A stretch of 64,000 nt of DNA from Rheinheimera sp. 4Y26. Lineage in GTDB: Bacteria > Pseudomonadota > Gammaproteobacteria > Enterobacterales > Alteromonadaceae. A program made the position numbers and the translations under genes. Location: the NCBI RefSeq assembly GCF_025245835.1, contig NZ_JAOBWS010000009.1:62001-126000 (forward strand), in the 5' to 3' direction. Below are positions 44,841-54,076 of this stretch, one piece after another. The notes under the pieces are model-generated. The model was not told the DNA's origin. It searched no databases and saw nothing but the letters and a program-made list of their open reading frames with translations. Position 1 is the first letter of the stretch; each line of letters opens with the position of its first letter.

Positions 44841-44874
44841 CACTGCGGCCCTTGCCGCTGTGCGTTAACAATAC

Positions 44875-44903
44875 AAGCCCCGCGATAACAGCGGGGCTTT
44901 TTT
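44875..44903 (+). terminator. Rho-independent terminator
   Basis: AAGCCCCGC and GCGGGGCTT pair around GATAACA, followed by a T-run. Confidence 0.9.
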
Positions 44904-45354
44904 ATGCGGCAAAGCCTGTTTAAGCGCTTGTGCTAGTGCAACAACAGATGCAATCGCCGTGCTATCCGTTTGCGGTGGGTCGTCATCCGGCTTAGCACTA
45001 CTTTGTGCCATACAGTATTTTTATCTATATCAGATCTGAATGTTGTAAGCGGATGTCTAAACATTCAGCATGCCAGAAGCGGTGCATAGCGGAAATTAAT
45101 TTTAAAATTAAAATACAAATCAACAGGATAGGCTGAAATAGATCCACTTTATCGGCTATAAAACAACACAACCTGACAAGCAGCCAGACGGTTTTGACCT
45201 TTATGCCATTTAAAATAGAAAACGGCTAAAAATCCAGACATCCAGTTATAACCAAATCATCTGACCAAGAGCATTTCAGTCATTTTTTATGTTTTTTACT
45301 GCTGATTAAATGCGCACATTCGCGAAGCAGCGCACAGTAATACCGGAGTAAAAA
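44904..45354. other. intergenic region, no gene seen
   Basis: Mostly AT-rich, with a promoter expected for the oxygenase gene. I found no operator, repeat or ORF I could support. Confidence 0.5.
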
Positions 45355-46383
45355 ATGAGCCAAGTACAACAATTGCAATTACCAGTTCTGGATTTAAGCC
45401 AGCTTAGCGGGAGTGCAGCACAGCAACAGCAGTTTTTTGCACAGCTGCGCGCCGCTGCCCGTGATGTTGGCTTTTTTTATCTGGTGGGTCATGGCATCAG
45501 TGAAAGCCGCCAGACGCAAATTTTGCAATTAGCCCGTGAGTTTTTTGCTTTACCGGCCAGCGCCAAACAACAAATTCAGATGATTCACTCCCCGCATTTT
45601 CGTGGTTATACCGGCGTTGCCGGTGAACTGACTTTGGGCCAGCCGGATCAGCGTGAACAGTTTGACATTATGCGTGAAGATGTCGCCACAGGTTTGCCTA
45701 CAGTCAAAGAGCCATGGCGCCGCTTAATAGGCCCAAACCAGTGGCCAGCCGCTATGCCGCAGCTGAAAACTGAATTATTAAGCTGGCAACAGCAGCTGTC
45801 TGATCTGACAGAAACTTTGCTCAGTGCTTTTATGCAGGCGTTAGAACTGCCTGCCGATGCGCTGCAAAGCACCATTGCGGATGGCCCTTATCAGCATATG
45901 AAACTGATTCGTTATCCGGGTCAAAGCGCCGGCGATAGCAAACAAGGGGTGGGTGCCCATAAAGATCCGGGTTATCTGACTTTGGTGCTGCAGGGTGAGC
46001 AGTCAGGTCTGGAAGTACTCACCGACGATGGCTGGGTCAGCGCTGAACCCTTGCCAGGCTCTTTTGTGGTGAATATTGGTGAGCTGCTGGAACTGGCCTC
46101 CAACGGTTACCTGAAAGCTACCTTGCACCGTGTGGTGAGCCCCAAAGCCGGTATTGAACGCTTTTCCTGTGCCTTTTTTATGGCAGCGCAGCTGGACGCC
46201 ACAGTACCTTTATTAAAGTTACCGCCGCATCTGGCACAGGAGGCCAAAGGCCCGGCTTCAGATCCACTGAACCCGCTGTTTTATCAGGTGGGTGACAACG
46301 TACTAAAAGGCCGCTTACGTTCACACAAAGATGTGGCCGCCAGCCATTATGCTGATTTAGCCGACCTGGCAGTAGCCAGCTAA
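45355..46383 (+). CDS. 2-oxoglutarate/Fe(II) oxygenase, isopenicillin N synthase-like
   Basis: A 342-residue enzyme with the N-terminal DIOX_N domain (LPVLDLSQLSG, VGFFYLVGHGIS, REFFALP) and the jelly-roll 2OG-Fe(II) domain. Iron ligands are His202, Asp204 and His258 (GAHKDPG and LHRVVSP), and RFS at 269-271 binds 2-oxoglutarate. Bacterial members hydroxylate small metabolites; the substrate cannot be read. GGAGT precedes the ATG. The PLP enzyme 157 bases downstream is co-directional and may be co-transcribed. Confidence 0.92.
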   Translation: MSQVQQLQLPVLDLSQLSGSAAQQQQFFAQLRAAARDVGFFYLVGHGISESRQTQILQLAREFFALPASAKQQIQMIHSPHFRGYTGVAGELTLGQPDQREQFDIMREDVATGLPTVKEPWRRLIGPNQWPAAMPQLKTELLSWQQQLSDLTETLLSAFMQALELPADALQSTIADGPYQHMKLIRYPGQSAGDSKQGVGAHKDPGYLTLVLQGEQSGLEVLTDDGWVSAEPLPGSFVVNIGELLELASNGYLKATLHRVVSPKAGIERFSCAFFMAAQLDATVPLLKLPPHLAQEAKGPASDPLNPLFYQVGDNVLKGRLRSHKDVAASHYADLADLAVAS

Positions 46384-46540
46384 CCGCTGTTTTTACCGGC
46401 AAAGCGGCTGTAATTCAGGCCACAGCACGCCATAACGCTGAGCGTCCGGAAGGCTCTGTTTTTCCGGCGCAAAGCGCTACTCTTTTCCGATATTGTTTAG
46501 CACTGGCGCTGCCTGCAGCGCTTTATTAACAGGTATTCTG

Positions 46541-47704
46541 ATGAAATTTCGTACTTTAGCCATTCATGCCGGCCAGGCGCCGGACGCCGGTACTGGCGCG
46601 TTAAACACGCCGGTGTATCTGACCAGCACTTTTAGTTATGGCACTGCCGCTGAAGGCCAGGCCCGTTTTGCCGGCCAGAACCCGGGCTTTATTTACAGCC
46701 GCTTTGGCAACCCAACCTCAACGGCGCTGGAGCAAAAGCTGGCGGCGATGGAAGGTGCTGACGAAGCTGTGGTGGTGGCCAGCGGTATGGCGGCCATCAG
46801 CAGTATTGTGTACGCCTTAACCCAGCAGGGTGACGAAGTGGCTTTTATCGACCCGGTGTACGGTGGTACAGACGCCTTTTTACGCAATACCCTGGTGCGC
46901 GCCGGTGTCACTGTTAAAAGCTACAGCAGTGACGATGATTTTGTTGCCAATCACAACCCAAACACCCGGCTGGTGCTGTGGGAACCTATTACCAACCCAA
47001 CGTTAAAAGTGATCGACAGTCGCAAAATAGTAGAAGTAGCACGACAGATTGGCGCTATCACCGTCTGTGATAATACCTTTTTAACCCCTTATTTATTCCA
47101 GCCACTTTCTATTGGCGTGGATGTGGTGATGCACAGCGGCACCAAATACCTCTGCGGTCACGGTGACATTATTGCCGGTGTGGTTGCTGGCAATGGCCCG
47201 CTGATTCAGCGCATCCGTACTATAGCGCTGAAACATATTGGCGCCCCTATGGGCCCGCAGGAAGCGTATTTATTACAGCGTGGTGTTAAAACCCTGCCAC
47301 TTCGGATGGACGCGCATTTAACTGCAGCGCAGAAAGTGGCGGAATTTTTAGCATCACATCCCAAAGTAGAAAAAGTATTTTTCCCTGGTTTAACCTCTCA
47401 CCCTGGTCATCAGGTGATTAAAGAAACCGCTGCCGGTTTTGGTGGCATGGTGGCGCTGGAATTGGCCGGTGGCTTTGCTGCTTGCGCTAAGTTCTTAGAT
47501 AACCTGACGTTATTTGCCCAGGCCGTGAGCTTAGGCGATTTAGAAAGCTTGGCTTGTCATCCGGCGTCCACCACACACGCAGCCATGACAGCAGCAGACC
47601 GCGCCAAAGCCGGTGTCACCGACAAACTGGTACGTTTAAGTGTGGGTGTGGAAGATGCCGATGATTTAATTGCCGATTTAGCTCAGGCATTGGAATTTAT
47701 CTAA
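46541..47704 (+). CDS. Cys/Met metabolism PLP enzyme (cystathionine lyase/synthase type)
   Basis: A 387-residue fold-type I enzyme. Lys202 in MHSGTKYLCGHGD is the PLP lysine; YSRFGNPT, SGMAAIS and DPVYGGTDAFL are family motifs. Methionine gamma-lyase has a Cys where this has Gly in YGGT, so a cystathionine gamma-lyase, cystathionine gamma-synthase or O-acylhomoserine sulfhydrylase is more likely. It acts in the cytoplasm on sulfur amino acids. The frame is open to 46493, but the ATG at 46541 has a nearby AGG and matches the family's N-terminus. Confidence 0.9.
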   Translation: MKFRTLAIHAGQAPDAGTGALNTPVYLTSTFSYGTAAEGQARFAGQNPGFIYSRFGNPTSTALEQKLAAMEGADEAVVVASGMAAISSIVYALTQQGDEVAFIDPVYGGTDAFLRNTLVRAGVTVKSYSSDDDFVANHNPNTRLVLWEPITNPTLKVIDSRKIVEVARQIGAITVCDNTFLTPYLFQPLSIGVDVVMHSGTKYLCGHGDIIAGVVAGNGPLIQRIRTIALKHIGAPMGPQEAYLLQRGVKTLPLRMDAHLTAAQKVAEFLASHPKVEKVFFPGLTSHPGHQVIKETAAGFGGMVALELAGGFAACAKFLDNLTLFAQAVSLGDLESLACHPASTTHAAMTAADRAKAGVTDKLVRLSVGVEDADDLIADLAQALEFI

Positions 47705-47756
47705 GCAGATGAGCACTCATCTGATTTGCAAATCCGTTACAAGCTGACAATACTAG

Positions 47757-47822
47757 CCGGGCATTGTGAAGTGCAGCCAATATCCACTGCACTTCACACC
47801 TTACAACCATAACAATGCCCGG
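47757..47822 (+). promoter_or_regulatory. nested inverted repeats before the M2 peptidase gene
   Basis: Outer arms CCGGGCATTGT (47757-47767) and ACAATGCCCGG (47812-47822), and inner arms GTGAAGTGCA (47766-47775) and TGCACTTCAC (47788-47797), all exact. It ends eight bases before the ATG. It could fold as RNA in the leader or be an operator or cruciform. Confidence 0.65.
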
Positions 47823-47830
47823 AACCTCAG

Positions 47831-49675
47831 ATGAAACCTCAATTTAAACCAACTTTACTGGCAACTCTGATTGCCGGTGGCTTTTTGCTGAGCGCCTGCC
47901 AGCCAGCCGCCGAAAAACCTGCAGAACCTCAAGCCGCAGCAGTGAGCGCGCCGACAGCTGAAGAAGCCACAGCTTTTGTGAAAAAAGCATCAGATGAAAT
48001 GGCCACTTTATTGCTGGAAGTCAACCGCGCCGACTGGATCGCCAGCAACTTTATTACCGAAGATACCGAAGCCCTTTCCGCAGCTGCAGGTCAGAAGATG
48101 ACCGAAACTGTGGTACGGCTGGCCAATGAAGCCGCCCGTTTTAATCAGACCACAGTAGACGCTGACACCAGACGTCAGCTGGATAAATTAAAACTGGCAC
48201 TGACGCTGGCGGCACCACAAGACAAAGCCAAAACAGCCGAGCTGGCCGAATTAGTGGCCAAACTCAATGCCATGTACGGCAAAGGCAAATATTGCAAAGC
48301 CGAAGGCCAGTGCATGGACTTAGGTGAAATGTCGTCGGTGATGGCAAGTTCACGCGACTACAACGAACAGCTGGAAATGTGGAAAGGCTGGCATGACACT
48401 GCAGCGCCAATGCGGCCTTTGTATCAGCGTCAGGTGGAACTTGCCAACGAAGGTGCCCGTGAGCTGGGTTATGCCGACACCGGCGCTATGTGGCGTTCTA
48501 AATACGATATGGATGCCAACGCCTTTGCCACTGAGCTGGATAAACAGTGGAGTGCAGTGAAACCTTTGTATGAAGCGTTACATTGCCATGTAAGAGCGAA
48601 ATTGTCAGAAAAATACGGCGCCGACAAAGTGCCGCTGGATAAACCTATTCCGGCACATTTGCTTGGCAATATGTGGGCGCAGGGCTGGGGCAATATTTAC
48701 GATTTAGTGGCACCGGAAAATTCAGATCCGGGTTATGACGTGACTAAACTGCTCGCCGACAAAGGCTACGACGAATTAAAAATGGTGAAGGGCGCTGAAG
48801 GCTTTTTTACCTCTTTAGGTTTTGCACCGCTGCCAGAAACATTCTGGAGCCGCTCATTGTTTGTCAAACCCCGTGACAGAGACGTAGTGTGCCACGCCTC
48901 CGCCTGGGATTTAGACAGCAAAGACGACTTGCGCATTAAAATGTGTATTCAGAAAACCGGTGAAGAATTTGCGGTTATTCACCACGAACTGGGACACAAC
49001 TTCTACCAGCGCGCGTATAAAAACCAGCCGGTGTTTTATCAGGACAGCGCCAACGACGGTTTCCATGAAGCCATTGGCGACACCATCGCTTTATCGGTAA
49101 CCCCAAAATACCTGCAACAAATTGGTTTGCTGGAGCAAGTGCCGGACGAATCGAAAGACATTGGTTTATTAATGAAAATGGCGTTGGAAAAAGTGGCGTT
49201 CCTGCCCTTTGGCTTATTGGTTGACCAATGGCGTTGGCAGGTATTTTCCGGTCAGGTGACGCCTGAGCAATATAACCAGGCCTGGTGGCAACTGCGGGAA
49301 AAATATCAGGGTGTAGCGGCGCCAGTCGCCCGCACTGAAAATGACTTTGATGCCGGCGCTAAATACCATGTGCCAGGCAACACACCTTATACCCGCTATT
49401 TCCTGGCGCATATTCTGCAGTTCCAGTTCCACAAAGCTTTGTGTGAAATTGCCAAAGACAATGGCCCAATTCACCGCTGTTCAATTTACAACAGCAAAGA
49501 AGCAGGCGCTGCGCTTAACAGCATGCTGGAAATGGGTGCCAGCCAGCCATGGCAAAATGCCTTGCAAAAAATCACCGGCAAACCGGAAATGGATTCATCG
49601 GCCATTCTGGATTATTTTGCGCCGCTGAAAACTTATCTGGATGAACAAAACAAAGGCCGCACCTGCGGCTGGTAA
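47831..49675 (+). CDS. lipoprotein M2 family peptidyl-dipeptidase (ACE-like)
   Basis: A 614-residue zinc dipeptidyl carboxypeptidase. The signal ends in the lipobox LLSAC (Cys23), followed by an Ala/Pro/Glu linker. The zinc site is HELGH at 385-389 with the third ligand Glu413 in GFHEAIGD, the same spacing as in ACE. It should remove C-terminal dipeptides from peptides in the periplasm or at the membrane. The gene has its own terminator and the nested repeats just upstream. Bacterial members are common in Xanthomonas, Shewanella and Rheinheimera. Confidence 0.95.
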   Translation: MKPQFKPTLLATLIAGGFLLSACQPAAEKPAEPQAAAVSAPTAEEATAFVKKASDEMATLLLEVNRADWIASNFITEDTEALSAAAGQKMTETVVRLANEAARFNQTTVDADTRRQLDKLKLALTLAAPQDKAKTAELAELVAKLNAMYGKGKYCKAEGQCMDLGEMSSVMASSRDYNEQLEMWKGWHDTAAPMRPLYQRQVELANEGARELGYADTGAMWRSKYDMDANAFATELDKQWSAVKPLYEALHCHVRAKLSEKYGADKVPLDKPIPAHLLGNMWAQGWGNIYDLVAPENSDPGYDVTKLLADKGYDELKMVKGAEGFFTSLGFAPLPETFWSRSLFVKPRDRDVVCHASAWDLDSKDDLRIKMCIQKTGEEFAVIHHELGHNFYQRAYKNQPVFYQDSANDGFHEAIGDTIALSVTPKYLQQIGLLEQVPDESKDIGLLMKMALEKVAFLPFGLLVDQWRWQVFSGQVTPEQYNQAWWQLREKYQGVAAPVARTENDFDAGAKYHVPGNTPYTRYFLAHILQFQFHKALCEIAKDNGPIHRCSIYNSKEAGAALNSMLEMGASQPWQNALQKITGKPEMDSSAILDYFAPLKTYLDEQNKGRTCGW

Positions 49676-49710
49676 CTTGATTCTGCATATAAGTTAATGT
49701 TTTAAAATGC

Positions 49711-49740
49711 AAAAACGCCGCTATTTAGCGGCGTTTTTTT
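49711..49740 (+). terminator. Rho-independent terminator
   Basis: AAAAACGCCGCT and AGCGGCGTTTTT pair around ATTT with a long T-run on the plus strand; the A-run on the other side may also serve the convergent VanZ gene. Confidence 0.9.
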
Positions 49741-49792
49741 ATTTGCTGTAGTTAAAGTTCACCTCTGTGATGCCCGGACGCCCTGACAACAC

Positions 49793-50197
49793 TCAACGCA
49801 CTCTACGCCGCATTTGCCGGTATCTGTTGCCGGTGCCAAGCCACAATGCACAAAACAATTGCGCCAGAGCCACCCCCACCACATCAGCAAAAGCGTCCCA
49901 TAAATCAAAGTTGCGGGTGCTGAGAAAATATTGGCTACCTTCTTCCAGCAATGCGGCAATCAGCACCAGTACCACACCAACAAACAAACGCTGACCGCCA
50001 ATACGCCATTGCCGGAACCGGGTAGCGACTGTCACCAACAGCGCCAGGCCACCATACAACATAGCGTGACCTATTTTGTCACCGTAAACATATTGATCGG
50101 CAAAGCGGATAAACACATTCGGAATACCGCGGTCGGCCTGATAAATCATCCAGCCAGCCAGGGCCATCAGCATTAAACTGGGTAACCAACGTAACAT
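49793..50197 (-). CDS. VanZ-like family membrane protein
   Basis: A 134-residue protein with four predicted helices. GDKIGHAMLYGGLALLV and LEEGSQYFLSTRNFDLWDAFADVVGVALAQ carry the VanZ family's conserved Asp/His/Glu positions. VanZ proteins are associated with lipoteichoic-acid-like and teicoplanin resistance functions, but the family is broad and poorly defined. AAGGA precedes the ATG. Confidence 0.85.
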   Translation of the reverse strand: MLRWLPSLMLMALAGWMIYQADRGIPNVFIRFADQYVYGDKIGHAMLYGGLALLVTVATRFRQWRIGGQRLFVGVVLVLIAALLEEGSQYFLSTRNFDLWDAFADVVGVALAQLFCALWLGTGNRYRQMRRRVR

Positions 50198-50348
50198 CTG
50201 TATCTGTCCTTATGACGGGCCAAACCGCCGTTACTCACAACAACACTACCGTTTATCACAAAAGTCGCAGTACTTTGACAAACTTGGTTAAACTTTTTTG
50301 CAACTGGTTACGACTTAATGTTCAAACCAGCCACCACGGAGCACAACC

Positions 50349-50546
50349 ATGAAACACAACGAGCACAACGACCTGATTATATTGCCGGACTTAGCCCAGC
50401 TCGGCAAAACCCTGTGCTGGTTTTTGCTGGCCATGGTGCTGACGCATATTTTATTGCTGGTGCTGGAAAGCCAGGTTGGCCTGCTGAGTTACTATTACCC
50501 TGAGCAACTCAGCCAACTGCCGTTGTTAAGCAAACTGCTGAGCTAA
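50349..50546 (+). CDS. small single-helix protein
   Basis: A 65-residue protein with one hydrophobic helix (TLCWFLLAMVLTHILLLVLES) after a short charged N-terminus. GGAG lies nine bases before the ATG, which supports expression. It converges on the DUF1439 gene, overlapping its stop by four bases. No family recognised. Confidence 0.6.
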   Translation: MKHNEHNDLIILPDLAQLGKTLCWFLLAMVLTHILLLVLESQVGLLSYYYPEQLSQLPLLSKLLS

Positions 50547-51127
50547 CCACCTTGTTGATAGGCTGGCGACAAGCTGATTTGTCCCGGCGTCAGCTGCAAC
50601 TGCAGCGGTATATTTAACAACATCCGATGACTGAGTTTGTTTGGATCCAGCCGGTACAGCGGCATCTGCGTCAGCTGTTGTTGTAATAATCTGGCGACAT
50701 CCGCCGACAGCGGCTTTAACTTACCCTGCATACCGCCAGCGGCCATTTCTGAATTTAACAGCTGAAAACGGCGTAAATACACCGCCTGCCGTTGCTGATC
50801 AAAATAAGGTTCGGCACTAAGCGACAATTTCAGCTGCACCGGCAATTGCACCACGGCCAACTGCACTAAAGCTGCGGTATCCAAAGTCAGCTGAACATCC
50901 GGTTTGCCTTGTGGTGCTATCTGCACATCCAGTTGCTTCACCTGCAATTTAAGCGGTAAACCTGCCACTGTGGCTTTTTGTGCCAGCTGCTGCAGTTGTT
51001 GTGAAAGCTGCTGATTGAGCTCAGCCTGGCTCAGCCGATACAACGCCAGCTGATTGGTCTGACTGCAGGACGTCAGCAGCAATACCAGACAAAATAACCA
51101 ACAATAACGCTGCAGTGCCAACATCAT
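50543..51127 (-). CDS. DUF1439 (YceB-like) lipoprotein
   Basis: A 194-residue protein with lipobox LLLTSCSQT and a Gln/Leu-rich mature part. RLSQAELNQQLSQQL, GLPLKLQVKQLDVQI and the LNIPLQLQLTPGQISLSPAY ending match DUF1439, tubular lipid-binding-like lipoproteins such as E. coli YceB. It sits in the inner or outer membrane with unknown ligand. It is followed by the TraB gene with 24 bases between. Confidence 0.88.
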   Translation of the reverse strand: MMLALQRYCWLFCLVLLLTSCSQTNQLALYRLSQAELNQQLSQQLQQLAQKATVAGLPLKLQVKQLDVQIAPQGKPDVQLTLDTAALVQLAVVQLPVQLKLSLSAEPYFDQQRQAVYLRRFQLLNSEMAAGGMQGKLKPLSADVARLLQQQLTQMPLYRLDPNKLSHRMLLNIPLQLQLTPGQISLSPAYQQGG

Positions 51128-51151
51128 CTCACCCTGAATAACAGGCCGCCA

Positions 51152-52012
51152 TTACAGCGGCTTAACCTCAAAACCGGCCTGCTGTAACAGCACCAGTAAA
51201 CCATCTTCTCCCGGCAAATGACCGGCCCCCACCAGCACCAGTTCTTTGTCGGTATTGCCAAACATCTGGCGGATTTGCCCCAGCCAGCGCTGATTGCGCG
51301 CAGTGAACATTTGCTGAAATAGCTTAGGGTCTTCTGCTCTGGCGTCTTTTAATAACAGTTCATCAATTTTTGCCAGGTCACCCAGGCGCCAGGCTTTAAT
51401 CGACTGATGCATTAAAGGCCCTAGTTCAGCGGTATTTGCCAGATTTTGTTTGATAAATTCGCTTTCATAACCTTCGCCCATGCCGGCAATCAGCTGAAGT
51501 TGAAAATCCAATGTTTCCAGGAACTGCACCGGTTTATTCTGTTTTTTGGCCTTGCTGGCAAAATAGGTGTCAACTCCCTCACCGGAAATGCCGGTCGCAC
51601 TCATCTCCAGTAAACTCAGCTGCACAGCAACAAAACCAGGCTTAAAGCTATCCAGTGCCTCCACATCGGTACCAAACTTTTTGAAATAGGCCGCCAGCTG
51701 CTGATACACATCCGCCGACAACTTTTGTTTTAAACCTGTGCCAGCTGGGTATTGCAGCTGCTGCATCATGGCCTGCATGGCTTGTTGATCGGTCGGCTCA
51801 GGCACAGGCGCTTCGAGAAATAACACCGAACTTTGAGCAAAAGCGGTTTCAAATTCTGCCGGCAGTGGAAACTCAGCGGCGGGTAATAAATGCACTGTGC
51901 CACCAAGCAGCACCACATCTTCCCCTTTTTTGACCTGCCACATTGAGGTTTTGGCTTGCAGCAGAGGATGCCAGCACAACAATAACAGCAGGCTGAATTT
52001 TAGTAATCTCAT
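51152..52012 (-). CDS. TraB/GumN family protein
   Basis: A 286-residue protein with a signal peptide (LKFSLLLLLCWHPLLQA). WQVKKGEDVVLLGGTVHLLP and the C-terminal LVLVGAGHLPGEDGLLVLLQQAG hold the two GXXH-type motifs (GTVH, GAGH) of the TraB/GumN (TIKI-like) fold, which in some members is a metal-dependent protease. Activity here is untested. The ATG at 52012 has AAGGAG seven bases upstream; the GTG one codon earlier is less likely. The ribosome site lies within a 22-base tandem duplication. Confidence 0.88.
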   Translation of the reverse strand: MRLLKFSLLLLLCWHPLLQAKTSMWQVKKGEDVVLLGGTVHLLPAAEFPLPAEFETAFAQSSVLFLEAPVPEPTDQQAMQAMMQQLQYPAGTGLKQKLSADVYQQLAAYFKKFGTDVEALDSFKPGFVAVQLSLLEMSATGISGEGVDTYFASKAKKQNKPVQFLETLDFQLQLIAGMGEGYESEFIKQNLANTAELGPLMHQSIKAWRLGDLAKIDELLLKDARAEDPKLFQQMFTARNQRWLGQIRQMFGNTDKELVLVGAGHLPGEDGLLVLLQQAGFEVKPL

Positions 52013-52020
52013 CACGCTTC

Positions 52021-52064
52021 TCCTTGTGAGCTTCCCGTTTGGTCCTTGTGAACTTCCCGTTTGG
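52021..52064 (-). repeat. 22-base tandem duplication at a start codon
   Basis: Units at 52021-52042 and 52043-52064 differ at one base (G or A in TGTGAGCTT/TGTGAACTT). On the coding strand each ends in ACAAGGA, so the Shine-Dalgarno-like sequence is duplicated, and the inner copy serves the TraB gene. Confidence 0.85.
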
Positions 52065-52067
52065 CAA

Positions 52068-52113
52068 TAAAAATGCCGCGCTGAGCCACAACCCTATGGT
52101 CTCAGGCGGCTTT
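52068..52113 (-). terminator. terminator of glmU
   Basis: GCCGCGCTGAG (52075-52085) pairs with CTCAGGCGGC (52101-52110), with one mispair and a long loop, and an A-rich stretch on the low-coordinate side that gives a T-tail on the minus strand. Confidence 0.6.
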
Positions 52114-52146
52114 TAATCCGCAAAACCCGTCGCCAGGCCGCCGGAT

Positions 52147-53517
52147 TTAGTCTGACTTTTTCTGTTTAACAGGTCTTTGCCAGCCAGTGATATGACGTTG
52201 TTTGCTGCGGGCCACCACCAATTCATGGGCCGCTACACTGCTGGTTACCACAGAACCTGCACCAACAGTGCTGTTTTCGCCCAAAGTTAAAGGTGCCACC
52301 AGCGAGCTGTTGGAACCAACAAACACACCATCTTCAATGGTGGTCTGGAATTTATTGGCGCCGTCGTAATTACAAGTAATAGTACCTGCACCCACATTCA
52401 CTTTGCTGCCAATCACCGCATCGCCTAAATAGGTTAAGTGGTTGGCTTTAGAGCCTTTGCCAAGTTTGGTTTTTTTCAGCTCGACAAAGTTGCCAACATG
52501 GCTGTCGTCTGCCAGCACTGAGTCTGGCCTGATACGGGCAAAAGGCCCGACTGAACAGTCAGCACCAACCACAGAGCTTTCCAGCATGGAGTTGGCTTTA
52601 ATTTCGGTGTTATCGCCAATAGTGACATCTTTCAGGATGCAGTTAGCACCAATAACCACACCGTTGCCCAGCACCACTTTGCCTTCAAAAATCACGTTGA
52701 CGTCGATCATCACATCGCTGCCAACTGTCACTTCGCCACGCACGTCAATGCGGGCCGGATCACGTAAATTGGCACCGTTTAACATCAGCTCTTCCGCTTT
52801 ACGCAGCTGATAAGCCCGCTCCAGCTGTGCCAGTTGCACACGGTTGTTGGCGCCTTCAGTTTCAATAGGATTGGCCGGATGTGCGGTGGCAATCTCCACA
52901 CCGTCCTGATGCGCCATGGCGATAATGTCAGTTAAATAAAACTCGCCCTGAGCATTATTGTTTTTCAGATTGGCCAGCCAGTGTTTCAGCTGCTTGCCCG
53001 GCACCGCCATAATGCCGCTGTTGACTTCCTGAATTTTTAACTGCTCAGGCGTGGCGTCTTTTTGCTCCACAATGCCCACCACCAGGCCATTTTCCCGCAC
53101 AATACGGCCATAACCTGTTGGGTTGTCCAGCAGCACTGTCAGCACCGCCAAACCATGGGCAGGGCGAGCCGCCAGCAATTTTTCCAGCGTTTCTTTGCGG
53201 GTTAAAGGCACATCCCCGTACAAAATCAGCACAGTGTCGTCATCGGCCAGATGAGGGACTGCCTGTTGCACCGCATGGCCAGTACCCAGCTGTTCAGCCT
53301 GCAACACCCAGTGCAGCGGCTGATCACCTAAAGCGGCTTTGAGCTGCTCAGCACCATAACCGTACACCAGATTAATATTTTCTGCGCCAAGCGAATGGGC
53401 GGTATCAATGACATGTTGCACCATGGCGCGTTCGGCCACTTTATGCAGTACTTTCGGGAGGGTGGATTTCATCCGGGTGCCTTTACCGGCCGCCAGGATC
53501 ACTACGTTTAACGCCAT
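52147..53517 (-). CDS. glmU: bifunctional UDP-GlcNAc pyrophosphorylase / glucosamine-1-phosphate acetyltransferase
   Basis: A 456-residue enzyme. The N-terminal pyrophosphorylase has [19 protein letters not shown] and the UTP-binding LYGDVPLT. The C-terminal left-handed beta-helix has repeated hexapeptides ([26 protein letters not shown]) and the active-site region [15 protein letters not shown]. It makes UDP-GlcNAc for peptidoglycan and LPS in the cytoplasm. In many gammaproteobacteria glmU directly follows atpC; here M16 and CadC-like genes come between. The length is normal. Confidence 0.98.
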   Translation of the reverse strand: MALNVVILAAGKGTRMKSTLPKVLHKVAERAMVQHVIDTAHSLGAENINLVYGYGAEQLKAALGDQPLHWVLQAEQLGTGHAVQQAVPHLADDDTVLILYGDVPLTRKETLEKLLAARPAHGLAVLTVLLDNPTGYGRIVRENGLVVGIVEQKDATPEQLKIQEVNSGIMAVPGKQLKHWLANLKNNNAQGEFYLTDIIAMAHQDGVEIATAHPANPIETEGANNRVQLAQLERAYQLRKAEELMLNGANLRDPARIDVRGEVTVGSDVMIDVNVIFEGKVVLGNGVVIGANCILKDVTIGDNTEIKANSMLESSVVGADCSVGPFARIRPDSVLADDSHVGNFVELKKTKLGKGSKANHLTYLGDAVIGSKVNVGAGTITCNYDGANKFQTTIEDGVFVGSNSSLVAPLTLGENSTVGAGSVVTSSVAAHELVVARSKQRHITGWQRPVKQKKSD

Positions 53518-53694
53518 AAGAAGGGTCCCTGTAAATGGTGCGCTTAAGCTCTGTCGCGATATTCTAATTGATCAGGCTACAGATTACAGGGGGAGGGTGA
53601 AGTTTTGCTGAATATTGCCAGACGAAACAGCTGCCGGCTCTGACTTCATCCCGCACATCAGCACTATGCCGGCCCTGGTTACAGCTGATTCAGG

Positions 53695-54075
53695 CTATTT
53701 TGCCCGTCTGAGCAACACTGTGTTCTGGTTTAAAATCATCTCTTTATCTGCAACATTGATCGGTTCAAAGTCGACCCGCACAGCTGAATCGTACAGTGTC
53801 GGGTAACTGATAACCCTGAGCCGCACCGGTATCGGCTGATCTTCTGCAATTAACACATAGGCATGTTTGAGATCCAACATAGCGGCGTGGCGCCTGTGCA
53901 GCCAGAGTGTATTCAGCTGCGCCCCCGCAGGGTAGTCAATCCTGACATCATGCCAGTGCTGAGGATTCACCAAAGCATAAGGCGGCTTAGCCCTTGCTGT
54001 GTCCAGCATGGCTGAAAACAGCATCACAACCACAGCGATCACCCACAGATACCGCAATTGATGCAAAGGAGTCAT
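53695..54075 (-). CDS. exported protein of unknown function
   Basis: A 126-residue protein with a signal peptide (LRYLWVIAVVVMLFSAMLDTARA). The mature part is beta-rich (LRVISYPTLYDSAVRVDFEP) and basic at the end. No family recognised. Its ATG follows the stop of the 41-residue gene by one base (TAA, C, ATG), so the two are translationally coupled. The 53518-53694 gap shows nothing clear. Confidence 0.65.
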   Translation of the reverse strand: MTPLHQLRYLWVIAVVVMLFSAMLDTARAKPPYALVNPQHWHDVRIDYPAGAQLNTLWLHRRHAAMLDLKHAYVLIAEDQPIPVRLRVISYPTLYDSAVRVDFEPINVADKEMILNQNTVLLRRAK

Positions 54076-54076
54076 G

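Noticed and set aside
46541-47704. Methionine gamma-lyase
   Set aside because: The substrate-site Cys is Gly here (YGGT); the cystathionine-type call is safer.
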